From assembly GCA_938006875.1 (NCBI GenBank), contig CALLMJ010000072.1, forward strand, positions 1 through 52,965: DNA of 52,965 nt, written 5' to 3'. Positions 42,229 to 52,122 of this stretch are shown here, piece by piece (within the stretch, counting starts at the first letter, position 1; each line of letters begins with the position of its first letter). Both the position numbers and the translations under genes were made by a program. The stretch comes from an uncultured Bacteroidia bacterium. GTDB lineage: Bacteria; Bacteroidota; Bacteroidia; J057; CALLMJ01. Below the pieces are notes generated by a model. It did not search any database and was not told the DNA's origin. It saw only the letters and a program-made list of their open reading frames with translations.

Positions 42229-44514
42229 TTATTCATCAAAATTTACTTGTTCTTGGATAACATCAGTTTTATTTTTTTCGTAATATTTTTTGCAGTCTAA
42301 TAAATCGTCTTTAAAATTAGCAGGTTTTCGGAATTTATCATAGACATTATAGCCAATGGTAGGGTCGTCATATACTTTTTTAGCGAATTTCCCCCAAATC
42401 GGCATTGCCATAACTGCACCTTGACCCAGTTGAATTTTTTGGAAATGTACATTTCTATCATCACATCCGACCCAGACACCAGCAACAAAATGAGGAGTAA
42501 AACCCACAAACCAACCATCAGAATGATTTTGTGTGGTTCCTGTTTTTCCTGCAACTTCTAAAGCCCAGTGAAGTTGAGCAATCCATCTTAATGCAGAGCC
42601 TGTTCCCTTTTGAATAACGGTTTTTAGCATATCAATCATTAAATAAGCGGTTGTTGGGCTTAGTGCTTCTCGAGAGTTTGGGGTATGTTGAAATAAAATA
42701 TTTCCATTTTTATCTTCAATACGTTCAATAAAAAAAGGTTCATACCATTTTCCTAGGTTTAAAATAGTTCCATAACCAGAAGTTAGTTCCAAAACGTTCA
42801 AATCCATAGTTCCTAATGCAATAGAATAAACGGGTTCAATAGGAGAGTTGATACCCATTTTTGAAGCGTATTCCACAACCGTAGGGGGTCCAACTTTTTG
42901 AATAACCCTAGCAGAAATGGTGTTTAAAGAATTAGCTAAAGCATATCTTAAAGTTACTTCACCTCCAGAAGTTTTATCAGAATTTTCAGGTCTCCAAACT
43001 TTACCGTCTCCTGAAGGGATAGCTGGTGGTTGATTTAATTCTTTATCACAAGGATGAAAACCATTATCAAATGCTGTTGCATAAACGAAAGGTTTAAAGG
43101 TAGAACCAATTTGTCTTTTACCTTTTTCTACATGGTCATATTTAAAAAATTTATGATTAATACCTCCCACCCATGTTAATATTTTCCCAGAAGTAGGGTC
43201 AATAGCAACCATCCCTGGTTGTAAAAACTTAGAATAATAAATTAAAGAATCCCAAGGACTTATTACCGTATCTTTTTCATAGTTTACGGTTTCGTCCCAA
43301 ACAAATAGTTTCATAGGAATTTTGGTTTTAAAATCTTTTAAGATTTCTTTTTCATTCAAGCCTTCTTTTTTTAGAGCTTGGTATCTAGCAGAATGCCTCA
43401 TAGCTCTTGGAATAATAGAAGAATCTATTTCCCAAGGTTTTTTTTCTAAGGATTTTAGTTCTGCATCAAATTTAGATTGTAAATCTTTTAAGTGTTCACG
43501 CATAGCTTCTTCTGCATACTCTTGCATTTTGGCATCAATAGTAGTAAATACTCTTAAACCATCTCTATAAATATTATATCCATTTTGATTTGCCCATTTT
43601 TTGATATATAACCTTAAATGTTCACGAAAATAAGGAGCTAAACCTTCGCTATGATATTCTAAATTGGCACCTTTACCAACAACATCTAACGGTCTTTTTT
43701 TGATTGCGTTTGCTTCTTTTTCGGAAACTAAACCATATTTTTGCATTTGCTCAATCACTGTATTTCTACGATTTAAAGCTCTTTCAGGGTACTTAAAAGG
43801 ATTATAAAAGGTTGGTCCCTTTAATAATGCTACAATTAATGCGGCTTCATGAGCTTTTAATTTAGAAAATTCTTTTTGAAAGTAAAATTTTGATGCTGAT
43901 TGAACACCATAAGTATTAGAACCAAAAGGTACAGTATTCAAATAATATTTTAAGATTTCCTCTTTTGTATAATTTCTTTCCAAGTAAATAGAAACAATGG
44001 CTTCCTTAAATTTTCTAAAAACTGTTTTAAAAGAACTAGAACGTTCATTACCAACAACTTCTGAATATAGATTTCTAGCTAATTGTTGAGTAATAGAACT
44101 ACCACCACGAGGATCCAAAGTAATAATAGAAAAAAATATATTTAATGTACCCACAAAATCAATTCCTGCATGTTGATAAAAACGAATATCCTCTGTGGCA
44201 ATTAAAGCCTTTACAAAAGTATCATTGATTGCATCTGTTGATTTTAAATAAATTCTATTTTCTTCATCAAATAAAGAACCTAAAATTTTGCCATTTCTAT
44301 CTAAAATTTGGGTAGATAAATTCGATTTAGGATTTTCTAAAATGTTTAATGGAGGCATCTCCCAAATGATATACGCAACTAAAATGATAAAAAGGATAAT
44401 TCCTGAACCCAAAAAATACAAAATAAAGTTTCTATATTTTTTGAATTGTTTATCAAAATAAAAAAGATTTTTTAATTTTTCTTGAAAAACCAACCAATAT
44501 TTCTTCCAGTCCAT
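42229..44514 (-). CDS. Bifunctional penicillin-binding protein 1A
   Basis: 761 residues. A cytoplasmic tail and a membrane helix (about 28-49) precede a GT51 glycosyltransferase domain (about 75-250: ATEDIRFYQHAGID, GGSSITQQLARNLYSEV, YLERNYTKEEILKYYLN). A class A transpeptidase domain (about 410-700) follows. Its motifs are S471-x-x-K474 in QIGSTFKPF, SLN in YALANSLNTISAR, and KTGT in VAGKTGTTQNHSDGW. It polymerises and cross-links peptidoglycan on the outer face of the inner membrane. A -7-like TAACTTTG is at 44536-44529. Length and layout are normal. Confidence 0.96.
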   Translation of the reverse strand: MDWKKYWLVFQEKLKNLFYFDKQFKKYRNFILYFLGSGIILFIILVAYIIWEMPPLNILENPKSNLSTQILDRNGKILGSLFDEENRIYLKSTDAINDTFVKALIATEDIRFYQHAGIDFVGTLNIFFSIITLDPRGGSSITQQLARNLYSEVVGNERSSSFKTVFRKFKEAIVSIYLERNYTKEEILKYYLNTVPFGSNTYGVQSASKFYFQKEFSKLKAHEAALIVALLKGPTFYNPFKYPERALNRRNTVIEQMQKYGLVSEKEANAIKKRPLDVVGKGANLEYHSEGLAPYFREHLRLYIKKWANQNGYNIYRDGLRVFTTIDAKMQEYAEEAMREHLKDLQSKFDAELKSLEKKPWEIDSSIIPRAMRHSARYQALKKEGLNEKEILKDFKTKIPMKLFVWDETVNYEKDTVISPWDSLIYYSKFLQPGMVAIDPTSGKILTWVGGINHKFFKYDHVEKGKRQIGSTFKPFVYATAFDNGFHPCDKELNQPPAIPSGDGKVWRPENSDKTSGGEVTLRYALANSLNTISARVIQKVGPPTVVEYASKMGINSPIEPVYSIALGTMDLNVLELTSGYGTILNLGKWYEPFFIERIEDKNGNILFQHTPNSREALSPTTAYLMIDMLKTVIQKGTGSALRWIAQLHWALEVAGKTGTTQNHSDGWFVGFTPHFVAGVWVGCDDRNVHFQKIQLGQGAVMAMPIWGKFAKKVYDDPTIGYNVYDKFRKPANFKDDLLDCKKYYEKNKTDVIQEQVNFDE

Positions 44515-44616
44515 TACACTTAAAAACGCAAAGTTAATAAATTTTATATTTTTTGATGTTGCTCATGCTAATCTATAAAACTGAAATTTCTTGAATTTCA
44601 ATATTTAGAATATAAA

Positions 44617-44648
44617 TTTGTTTGGGTAATAAAAATATCGTAATTTTG
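44617..44648 (+). promoter_or_regulatory. Promoter of the DEAD-box helicase gene
   Basis: TTTG (44617-44620), 20 bases, TAATTTTG (44641-44648). It overlaps the 5' part of the longest open frame, so the real start codon must lie downstream, at 44679. Confidence 0.75.
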
Positions 44649-44678
44649 CGAACGAATAAAAAACAAAAATATATCACA

Positions 44679-46466
44679 TTGACAACGTTCACAGAATTAG
44701 GGTTGAACCCTGAAATCCTTGAAGCAATTCAAGAAATTGGATATTTAAATCCAACGGAAATTCAAGAAAAGTCTTTACCTATTTTATTAACCAATGATTG
44801 CGATTTTATTGGTTTGGCTCAAACTGGTACAGGAAAGACTGCGGCTTATGGGCTTCCGTTGTTGCACAAAATTGATTTTAAAGTAAATGTACCTCAAGCT
44901 CTCATTTTAAGTCCTACGCGTGAGCTTTGTGTACAAATTGCTGGAGAATTAGAAAAATTTGCTAAGAATATCAAACAAGCTCAGATAGCTTGCGTTTATG
45001 GAGGAGTAAGTATGGAAAAACAAACCAAAGAACTTAATAGAGGTCCTCAAATTATTGTGGCTACTCCAGGAAGGATGATAGACCATCTCAACAGAAAAAA
45101 TACCAATCTACAAAATCTTAAGTATATCATCTTAGATGAAGCCGATGAGATGCTTAACATGGGTTTTCGTGAAGAGGTAGATGAAATTTTAAGATTTACT
45201 TCCCAAAATGAAAAATATACATGGCTTTTTTCTGCTACTATGCCCTCAGAAATCAGGCAAATGATCAATAAATATATGTCTGAACCAGAAGAGGTTTCTA
45301 TTGGAAGAAAAAATACTATAGCTCAAAATATTCGTAATGAGGCTTATGTAATTGACAAAGATTTTCGTTATGAAGCTCTAAAAAGAATTGTAGATTTTTA
45401 TCCGGATATTTATGGTATAATTTTTACTAGAACGAAAAATGAAGCTCAAGAAATTGCAGAGCAACTCATTAAAGATGGTTATAATGCAGATGCTTTGCAT
45501 GGTGATTTAAGCCAAGCCATTCGTGATAAAGTAATGATGCGTTTTCGTGATAGAAGTTTACAAATATTAGTTGCTACAGATGTTGCTGCTAGAGGGATTG
45601 ATGTAGATAGCATTACGCACGTTATTCATTATGGTGTTCCTGATGATATTGAATCTTATATCCACCGTTCTGGGCGTACTGCAAGAGCAGGAAAAACAGG
45701 TGTTTCTATCAGTATTGTTACTAATTCACAAAAACAACGTTTAAAACAGGTTGAACAACTTATTAAAACCAAAATTGAAATTTTGCCTATTCCTACTGCT
45801 CAAGATGTAATAGAAAAACGTTTGCTCCACTTCTTTGAAGATTTTAGAAATATCCAAATTGATAATGATATAATTAACAAATATCAAAATTCCATTCTCG
45901 AACAATTAAAAGATTTATCTCGTGAAGAAATTTTATTACGTTTTTGTACTTTAGAATTTCAACGTTTTACAGATTATTACAAAGATGCTGTTGACCTTAA
46001 CGTTTTAAATAATTCTAAACAGGTTCGTTTATTTATTAATATCGGTAGAAAAGATGGTTTTGATAAATTGGAATTTGTTCAATGGCTTCATAGAATGACT
46101 GATATCCCCAAAAAATTTATCAATAATGTAAGAATGAATGATTCTTATTCCTTTTTTGAAGTTTCAGAAAAGGATAAAAATACAGTTTTTGAGCGTTTAG
46201 AAAATATTAAATTAGGAAAAAGATTTATTGAAATTGAGATGGCAAATGCCTCTTCAAAAGAAAGTGGTAAGTCCAATAGAGAATCTTCCAATAGAAATAG
46301 AAGAAGGAGAGGAGAATCTAGTTATAATTCTGAATATCAGAAACCTAAATACAACGATTATCAAACTGAAAAGAAAAGTTATTCAAGAGGTACCTCAAAA
46401 TCAGATATTACTAAGGAAAAAAAATCTATGAGTATGTTTGAAAATTTCAGAAAGAAGAAAAATTAA
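44679..46466 (+). CDS. deaD: DEAD-box RNA helicase (DeaD/CsdA type)
   Basis: 595 residues starting at a TTG (44679), giving MTTFTELGLNPEILEAIQEI. The frame is open to a TTG at 44622, but the promoter's -7 box lies at 44641-44648, within that stretch, and no ATG exists before 45000. Helicase motifs are Q motif (PTEIQEKSLP), TGTGKT, PTRELCVQ, DEAD, SATMP, FTRTKNEAQE and HRSGRTARAG. The DbpA-like RNA-binding domain (about 455-535: VRLFINIGRKDGFDKLEF) is followed by a basic Ser/Arg/Asn tail. Such helicases act in ribosome assembly and RNA decay, often at low temperature. Confidence 0.93.
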   Translation: MTTFTELGLNPEILEAIQEIGYLNPTEIQEKSLPILLTNDCDFIGLAQTGTGKTAAYGLPLLHKIDFKVNVPQALILSPTRELCVQIAGELEKFAKNIKQAQIACVYGGVSMEKQTKELNRGPQIIVATPGRMIDHLNRKNTNLQNLKYIILDEADEMLNMGFREEVDEILRFTSQNEKYTWLFSATMPSEIRQMINKYMSEPEEVSIGRKNTIAQNIRNEAYVIDKDFRYEALKRIVDFYPDIYGIIFTRTKNEAQEIAEQLIKDGYNADALHGDLSQAIRDKVMMRFRDRSLQILVATDVAARGIDVDSITHVIHYGVPDDIESYIHRSGRTARAGKTGVSISIVTNSQKQRLKQVEQLIKTKIEILPIPTAQDVIEKRLLHFFEDFRNIQIDNDIINKYQNSILEQLKDLSREEILLRFCTLEFQRFTDYYKDAVDLNVLNNSKQVRLFINIGRKDGFDKLEFVQWLHRMTDIPKKFINNVRMNDSYSFFEVSEKDKNTVFERLENIKLGKRFIEIEMANASSKESGKSNRESSNRNRRRRGESSYNSEYQKPKYNDYQTEKKSYSRGTSKSDITKEKKSMSMFENFRKKKN

Positions 46467-46483
46467 TAGTGAAATTTTAATTT

Positions 46484-46530
46484 GAATATGGGGGTTGTAT
46501 TGATTTTAATACTTCCCTCATTCATTTTTT
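46484..46530 (+). terminator. Likely terminator after the DEAD-box helicase
   Basis: Imperfect hairpin: GAAT, GGGG and GTATT (46484-46501) pair with AATAC, CCC and ATTC (46508-46523), followed by six T. It lies between the convergent helicase and UbiD genes. Confidence 0.55.
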
Positions 46531-46542
46531 AATGCTTTTAAC

Positions 46543-48384
46543 TTATCTCAAAGAATACAAACTGCCACCTTTTTCAAAAAGTCTATCTACTTTTTCTTCA
46601 ATTTTAGGATTTTTTTCTAATGCAGGTGCATGATGGGGTTTAATTCTTGCATCTATTATTAATGCACCTTTAGAACCCCAATGTTTAAATTCTGTAAATT
46701 CACCTACACCATAAACATCATGAGAAGGATTCGCTCTGGTATATGTAACCCATAACCAATTGTTTAAAGTTTTAGAAACAAATTCACTATCATCACAAAT
46801 GATTATATGTGCAATGCCTTTCAAATCTTCAAAGTGATTTTCATAAAGATAATTTCCTAGTTCTTTTAAAATATAATTCTCATGTTTATAATTCTGAAAA
46901 GGTTTTGCTTGGATAGCTAAAACTCCTGGAAAAACGATTTTAGGATTAAAGAAACCTTCTGGAAGGGTTAATTTATTAGGAACATCTTTAGAAAGTACTC
47001 TTTTGGGTTTGCCAACCGCAGCAATTACCATTTTAGAACCTGTATTTAAACCATCTCCCGAGTAATCTAAAGTATCTATGGTAGTTCTTGTATAAAAATG
47101 AACATCATTTTGAAAATCAACACGTTCTAATAAATGTTCAAAATAAGCTTGAATATCATGAGTATGAAGATTAGGATTATCTTGATGGTTAGCAATATAT
47201 AAAAACTTAGCTAAAGACATTTGACCTGTACCCAAAATATGATTAGCAATGGTAAGTAATTCTTGGGGTTTTTGAAGTTCATAATAAGGAGTATAACGTT
47301 CTGAACCAATGGCAATTAGTAAAGGATGTACACCCGAAGCATCAACAGCATGAACTTCTTTAACACCAGGTATTTCTGAGGGGATTACGTCGCCTGTAAG
47401 TTCATGAATTAAAGCTCCAAAACTGGTATCTTCTTGGGGAGGTCTTCCTACAACCGTGAAAGCCCAAATTGCATTCTTTTTGGCATATACCTTTTTTACT
47501 CTCATTAAAGGGAAATCATGTTTTAAACTATAATAACCTAAATGGTCTCCAAAAGGACCTTCTGGCTTATTTTCGTTAGGATAAACATAACCTGTAATCA
47601 CAAAATCTGCATCATTAGCAATGCAAAATCCTTCTTGGTCATAAAAATATCTGAACCTTCTGTTACCTAAAGCACCCGCAAAAGTCAATTCCGGAATTCC
47701 TTCTGGAAGAGGCATAACTGCACTAAAAGTTAAACTGGGTGGTCCTCCAATAAATATACTCACTTTTAAAGGTTGACCTTTTAAATTACTTTTAGTTTGA
47801 TGAACACCAATACCTCTATGAAGTTGATAATGTAAACCTATTTCTTTATCTTGAATATAATCATTTCCAGATAATTGTATTCTATACATACCAATATTAG
47901 AAGCCATTACTCCCGGCTTGTCAATATCTTCAGTATAAACAATAGGCAAAGTTACAAATGCCCCTCCATCTTTTTCCCAACATTGAATTAACGGTAAATT
48001 TGAAATTTTGATTTCATCAAATGAATTTTTAAAATAAACTTTTTTGGGTAAAGCATTTATAGCAAAAAGACCTAAATTCCAGTATTTTAAAGGATTTTTT
48101 AGGAGTTTGGACGGGTCAGCTTTAATTTGGATTACTTGTTTTACTTTTTCAATACTATCACGAAATAAAAAACGACTTCTTTCAATAGAACCAAATAAAT
48201 TAGATACAGCGCGATATTGAGAATTTTTTATATTTTCAAATAAAAGTGCGGGACCTTTTTTTTCATATACTCTCAAATGAATTGCAGCCATTTCTAAATA
48301 AGGGTCAACTTCTTCTTTTATTCGGATTAAATGTCCATGTTTTTCTAAATCTTGAACACAATCCTCCATACTTTTATATCCCAT
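46543..48384 (-). CDS. UbiD-family (prenylated-FMN) decarboxylase
   Basis: 613 residues, the long form seen in Bacteroidota. Signatures are MEDCVQDLEKHGHLIRIKEE at the N-terminus, MYRIQLSGNDYIQDKEIGLH and HRGIG (prFMN/metal region), and KPEGPFGDHLGYYSL around residues 270-284, with the catalytic Glu. The enzyme removes a carboxylate from an aromatic or related acid with prenylated FMN made by UbiX. A step in menaquinone biosynthesis is likely in a quinone-respiring Bacteroidota, but that is inference; no UbiX or menaquinone genes are adjacent. Confidence 0.9.
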   Translation of the reverse strand: MGYKSMEDCVQDLEKHGHLIRIKEEVDPYLEMAAIHLRVYEKKGPALLFENIKNSQYRAVSNLFGSIERSRFLFRDSIEKVKQVIQIKADPSKLLKNPLKYWNLGLFAINALPKKVYFKNSFDEIKISNLPLIQCWEKDGGAFVTLPIVYTEDIDKPGVMASNIGMYRIQLSGNDYIQDKEIGLHYQLHRGIGVHQTKSNLKGQPLKVSIFIGGPPSLTFSAVMPLPEGIPELTFAGALGNRRFRYFYDQEGFCIANDADFVITGYVYPNENKPEGPFGDHLGYYSLKHDFPLMRVKKVYAKKNAIWAFTVVGRPPQEDTSFGALIHELTGDVIPSEIPGVKEVHAVDASGVHPLLIAIGSERYTPYYELQKPQELLTIANHILGTGQMSLAKFLYIANHQDNPNLHTHDIQAYFEHLLERVDFQNDVHFYTRTTIDTLDYSGDGLNTGSKMVIAAVGKPKRVLSKDVPNKLTLPEGFFNPKIVFPGVLAIQAKPFQNYKHENYILKELGNYLYENHFEDLKGIAHIIICDDSEFVSKTLNNWLWVTYTRANPSHDVYGVGEFTEFKHWGSKGALIIDARIKPHHAPALEKNPKIEEKVDRLFEKGGSLYSLR

Positions 48385-48533
48385 GCTTATTTAACAAGAA
48401 AATTGTAAAATTAGTTGAATATTTTATGAAAGGAAAAATAAAAAACTTGTAATTTAAAAATGAGTGTTTATTTAGAATTGTTCTAAATTTTGAGAAAAAT
48501 GGTAGATATTTTTTTTAAAATTGAACAAAAGAC

Positions 48534-48541
48534 TAATTTTG
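48534..48541 (+). promoter_or_regulatory. Promoter -7 element of sdhCAB
   Basis: TAATTTTG, 37 bases before the sdhC ATG. No clear -33 box. Confidence 0.5.
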
Positions 48542-48578
48542 CGTTGTTTTAAATATTAGTAAAGAAAATAACAAAATA

Positions 48579-49265
48579 ATGGATACAACCAAACAAGTTC
48601 CAAGTTTATTGGCAACATCAATCGGAAGAAAGATTGTAATGGGAATAACAGGGTTATTCTTGTGTACATTCTTAATTGCTCATTTATCTGGTAATTTTTT
48701 ATTGTTAAAACCTTTGTTTGACCCAACTGACGGCGGCAAAGCGTTTAATGAATATGCAGAATTTATGTCTAAAAGTCCGTTAATCAGATTACCCGAAATT
48801 ATAATGTTTTTGGGTTTTATGATACATATCGGATTAGCGGCAAAGCTTACTTCTCAAAATAAAAATGCAAGACCACAAGGCTATGTTTATCAAGCGAATG
48901 ATGGCAAAACCTCTATATTCTCTAAATATATGGGAGTTACAGGTTCTATAGTACTTATTTTCTTGTTAATACATTTATATTCCTTCTTTGTAAAGCATCG
49001 TATCATAGGTACAGAAGAAACCATGTATGAGACAGTAAAGATTGCATTTTCTAATCCTATTTATGTATTGTTTTATGTGATTGCACAAATTTTATTAGCT
49101 TTTCACTTAAATCATGGTTTTCAAAGTGGTTTTCAATCATTAGGTTTAAAGAAAAATCCTAAATGGAATACTTTAATTAACAAGGTGGGACTGGGTTTTA
49201 GCATTTTAATTCCCTTAGGCTTTGCAATTATTCCAATCATTATGTACATTCAATCCATTCAATGA
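48579..49265 (+). CDS. sdhC: Succinate dehydrogenase cytochrome b subunit
   Basis: 228 residues with five membrane helices (about 20-40, 65-85, 110-135, 155-175, 200-225). His residues that could bind the two hemes lie in LIAHLSGNFL, MIHIGLA, IHLYSFF and AFHLNHGFQ. This is the type B (diheme) succinate:quinone oxidoreductase anchor, which works with menaquinone. First gene of sdhCAB; sdhA starts 23 bases after the stop. Confidence 0.95.
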   Translation: MDTTKQVPSLLATSIGRKIVMGITGLFLCTFLIAHLSGNFLLLKPLFDPTDGGKAFNEYAEFMSKSPLIRLPEIIMFLGFMIHIGLAAKLTSQNKNARPQGYVYQANDGKTSIFSKYMGVTGSIVLIFLLIHLYSFFVKHRIIGTEETMYETVKIAFSNPIYVLFYVIAQILLAFHLNHGFQSGFQSLGLKKNPKWNTLINKVGLGFSILIPLGFAIIPIIMYIQSIQ

Positions 49266-49288
49266 ATTAAATATAAAAGAATAAAGTT

Positions 49289-51268
49289 ATGGCAAAATTA
49301 GAATCAAAAATACCAGAAGGTGATATTTCAACCAAGTGGTCAAAACATAAATCTAAAATTAAAATAGTAGCACCACATAATAAAAGAAAATACAAAATAT
49401 TAGTGATAGGAAGCGGATTAGCAGGTGCTTCTGCAGCTGCAAGTTTAGCAGAATTAGGGTATAATGTACATTGTTTTTGTTATCAAGATAGTCCAAGACG
49501 TGCTCACTCGATTGCTGCTCAGGGGGGTATTAATGCTGCAAAAAACTACAGAAATGATGGTGATTCCGTTTTTAGGTTGTTTTATGACACCATCAAAGGC
49601 GGAGATTTTCGTGCCAGAGAAGCTAATGTTCATCGTTTAGCTGAAGTTTCAGTCAATATTATAGACCAATGTGTAGCACAAGGTGTTCCTTTTGCAAGAG
49701 AATACGGCGGGTTATTAGATAACCGTTCATTTGGTGGTACTCAAGTATCAAGAACTTTCTATGCAGCAGGCCAAACTGGACAACAATTATTAATTGGTGC
49801 ATATCAAGCATTATCCCGCCAAATCAATATGGGTACTGTTAAAATGCACGCAAGAAAAGAATTGTTAGAAATCGTCATTATTGATGGAAAAGCGAAAGGT
49901 ATTATTACTCGTGATTTAGAAAACGGAAAAATTGAAAGGCATTTTGGTCATGCAGTAGTTTTAGCAACAGGCGGTTATGGTAATGTTTTTTATTTATCAA
50001 CAAATGCTAAAAACTCCAATGCAACAGCAATTTTCCGTGCATACAAAAAAGGTGCTTGCTTTGGAAATCCTTGTTTTACTCAAATTCACCCGACATGTAT
50101 TCCTGTTTCTGGTGATTATCAATCAAAATTGACACTAATGTCAGAATCATTAAGAAACGATGGTAGAGTATGGGTACCCAAAAATAAAGATGACAAAAGA
50201 GCTCCTAATCAAATTCCAGAAGAAGAAAGAGATTACTATTTAGAGAGAAGATACCCCGCATTTGGCAATTTAGTTCCACGTGATGTAGCATCAAGAGCAG
50301 CAAAAGAAAGATGCGACGCAGGCTATGGTGTAGGTCAATCAAAAATGGCGGTTTATTTAGATTTTGCATCTGCTATTATGCGTTATGGTAGAATTGAAGC
50401 AAATAAACAAAAATTAGATAATCCATCAGACGCTGATATAAAACGGTTAGGGAAAGGAATTATAAAGGAAAAGTATGGTAATTTATTTGAAATGTACGAA
50501 AAAATTACCGATGAAAATCCTTATGAAGTTCCAATGAGAATTTATCCAGCTGTTCATTATACTATGGGTGGTTTATGGGTAGATTATAATTTAATGACGA
50601 CCATACCTGGTCTTTATGCGTTAGGAGAAGCCAATTTCTCTGACCATGGTGCTAATCGTTTAGGTGCTTCTGCCTTGATGCAGGGTCTTGCTGATGGTTA
50701 TTTTGTGATTCCTTATACTATTGGAGATTACCTTGCTGATGAACCCACTACCGAAATAACCACTGACCATCCCGCATTTATTGATGCTGAAAATGCAGTA
50801 AGAAACAGAATTTCTAAACTTTTGTCTATCAATGGAACTAAAACCGTTGATGAATTTCATAGAGCTTTAGGTAAAATTATGTGGGATTACTGTGGTATGG
50901 CCAGAAATAAAGAAGGTTTAGAATATGCACGTAAAGAAATTCAAAAATTACGTGAAGAATTTTGGAGAGAAGTAAAAGTATTGGGTAAAAATGAAACCTT
51001 TAATCAATCCTTAGAAAAAGCGGGTAGAGTTGCTGACTTTTTAGAATTAGGGGAATTAATGGTAATAGATGCTTTACATAGAAATGAATCTTGTGGAGGT
51101 CATTTTAGAGAGGAGTATCAAACTCCAGAAGGTGAAGCACTTAGAGATGACGATAACTATTGTTATGCAGCTGCATGGGAATATGCTGGTGATAATAATG
51201 ACCCTATTTTAAACAAAGAACCCTTAACTTTTGAATACGTTAAATTAACTCAAAGAAGCTATAAATAA
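49289..51268 (+). CDS. sdhA: Succinate dehydrogenase flavoprotein subunit
   Basis: 659 residues. The FAD-binding fold is at 37-60 ([20 protein letters not shown]). The covalent FAD His is in [17 protein letters not shown], near residue 73. Active-site segments are [11 protein letters not shown] and [20 protein letters not shown]. The protein oxidises succinate to fumarate at the cytoplasmic face, with electrons passed to SdhB. Long type-B form; the C-terminal [16 protein letters not shown] is typical. Gap to sdhB is 11 bases. Confidence 0.97.
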   Translation: MAKLESKIPEGDISTKWSKHKSKIKIVAPHNKRKYKILVIGSGLAGASAAASLAELGYNVHCFCYQDSPRRAHSIAAQGGINAAKNYRNDGDSVFRLFYDTIKGGDFRAREANVHRLAEVSVNIIDQCVAQGVPFAREYGGLLDNRSFGGTQVSRTFYAAGQTGQQLLIGAYQALSRQINMGTVKMHARKELLEIVIIDGKAKGIITRDLENGKIERHFGHAVVLATGGYGNVFYLSTNAKNSNATAIFRAYKKGACFGNPCFTQIHPTCIPVSGDYQSKLTLMSESLRNDGRVWVPKNKDDKRAPNQIPEEERDYYLERRYPAFGNLVPRDVASRAAKERCDAGYGVGQSKMAVYLDFASAIMRYGRIEANKQKLDNPSDADIKRLGKGIIKEKYGNLFEMYEKITDENPYEVPMRIYPAVHYTMGGLWVDYNLMTTIPGLYALGEANFSDHGANRLGASALMQGLADGYFVIPYTIGDYLADEPTTEITTDHPAFIDAENAVRNRISKLLSINGTKTVDEFHRALGKIMWDYCGMARNKEGLEYARKEIQKLREEFWREVKVLGKNETFNQSLEKAGRVADFLELGELMVIDALHRNESCGGHFREEYQTPEGEALRDDDNYCYAAAWEYAGDNNDPILNKEPLTFEYVKLTQRSYK

Positions 51269-51279
51269 AATTTTTAATT

Positions 51280-52032
51280 ATGCGTACAATGAAATTAAAA
51301 CTCCATGTTTGGAGACAAGAAAATAGAAACTCTCAAGGACGTATGGAAACTTATACTATAGAAGGTGTTAATGAACATATGTCTTTTTTAGAAATGTTAG
51401 ATGTATTAAATGAAAAATTAATTAAAGAAGGGAAAGAACCTGTTGCATTTGATCATGATTGTAGAGAAGGTATTTGCGGTTCTTGTGGAATGGTAATTAA
51501 TGGTAGGGCTCATGGTCCATGGTACAAAACCACAACTTGCCAGCTACATATGCGTGAGTTTAAAGATGGTGATGAAATCTACATAGAACCATTCAGAGCA
51601 TCTGCATTTCCCGTAATTAAAGATTTAGTGGTAGATCGTTCTGCATTTGACAGAATTATTCAAGCAGGTGGTTATGTATCAGTAAATACAGGTGGTGTTC
51701 CTGATGCTAATGCTATTCCTATTGGAAAAGAAACTGCTGACCAAGCATTTGAAGCGGCTACTTGTATTGGTTGTGGTGCTTGCGTTGCAACTTGTAAAAA
51801 TGCTTCTGCAATGTTGTTTGTGAGTGCAAAAATTTCTCATCTTGGCTTATTGCCTCAAGGGCAACCTGAACGAATGCAAAGAGTTCTAGATATGGTAGCT
51901 CAAATGGATAAAGAAGGCTTTGGAAATTGTACTAATACGGGTGCTTGTGAAGTTGAGTGCCCAAAAGGAATTTCATTGGTAAATATTGCTAGAATGAACT
52001 ACGATTACTTTAAGGCTCAACTAAAAAAATAA
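51280..52032 (+). CDS. sdhB: Succinate dehydrogenase iron-sulfur subunit
   Basis: 250 residues. The plant-type 2Fe-2S cluster is bound by C61, C66, C69 and C87 ([17 protein letters not shown]). C162, C165, C168 and C172 ([11 protein letters not shown]) with [14 protein letters not shown] bind the second and third clusters. It passes electrons from SdhA to the quinone site in SdhC. Last gene of the operon. A second ATG at 51289 ([10 protein letters not shown]) is an equally plausible start. Confidence 0.97.
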   Translation: MRTMKLKLHVWRQENRNSQGRMETYTIEGVNEHMSFLEMLDVLNEKLIKEGKEPVAFDHDCREGICGSCGMVINGRAHGPWYKTTTCQLHMREFKDGDEIYIEPFRASAFPVIKDLVVDRSAFDRIIQAGGYVSVNTGGVPDANAIPIGKETADQAFEAATCIGCGACVATCKNASAMLFVSAKISHLGLLPQGQPERMQRVLDMVAQMDKEGFGNCTNTGACEVECPKGISLVNIARMNYDYFKAQLKK

Positions 52033-52057
52033 TTAAATTGAAAAAAAATAAAAAAAG

Positions 52058-52094
52058 TATAGGCACGAATAAAAAATATGCCTATATTTGTGCC
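52058..52094. promoter_or_regulatory. Overlapping dyads at the promoter of the PorG-like gene
   Basis: The -7 element TATATTTG lies at 52083-52090. Two alternative inverted repeats overlap it: TATAGGCA (52058-52065) with TGCCTATA (52079-52086), perfect; and GGCACGAATA (52062-52071) with TATTTGTGCC (52085-52094), one wobble. This could be an operator or chance in AT-rich DNA. No T-run follows, so it is not a typical terminator. Confidence 0.4.
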
Positions 52095-52122
52095 TTAATA
52101 AATTAATCGACAAAAATAAAAT

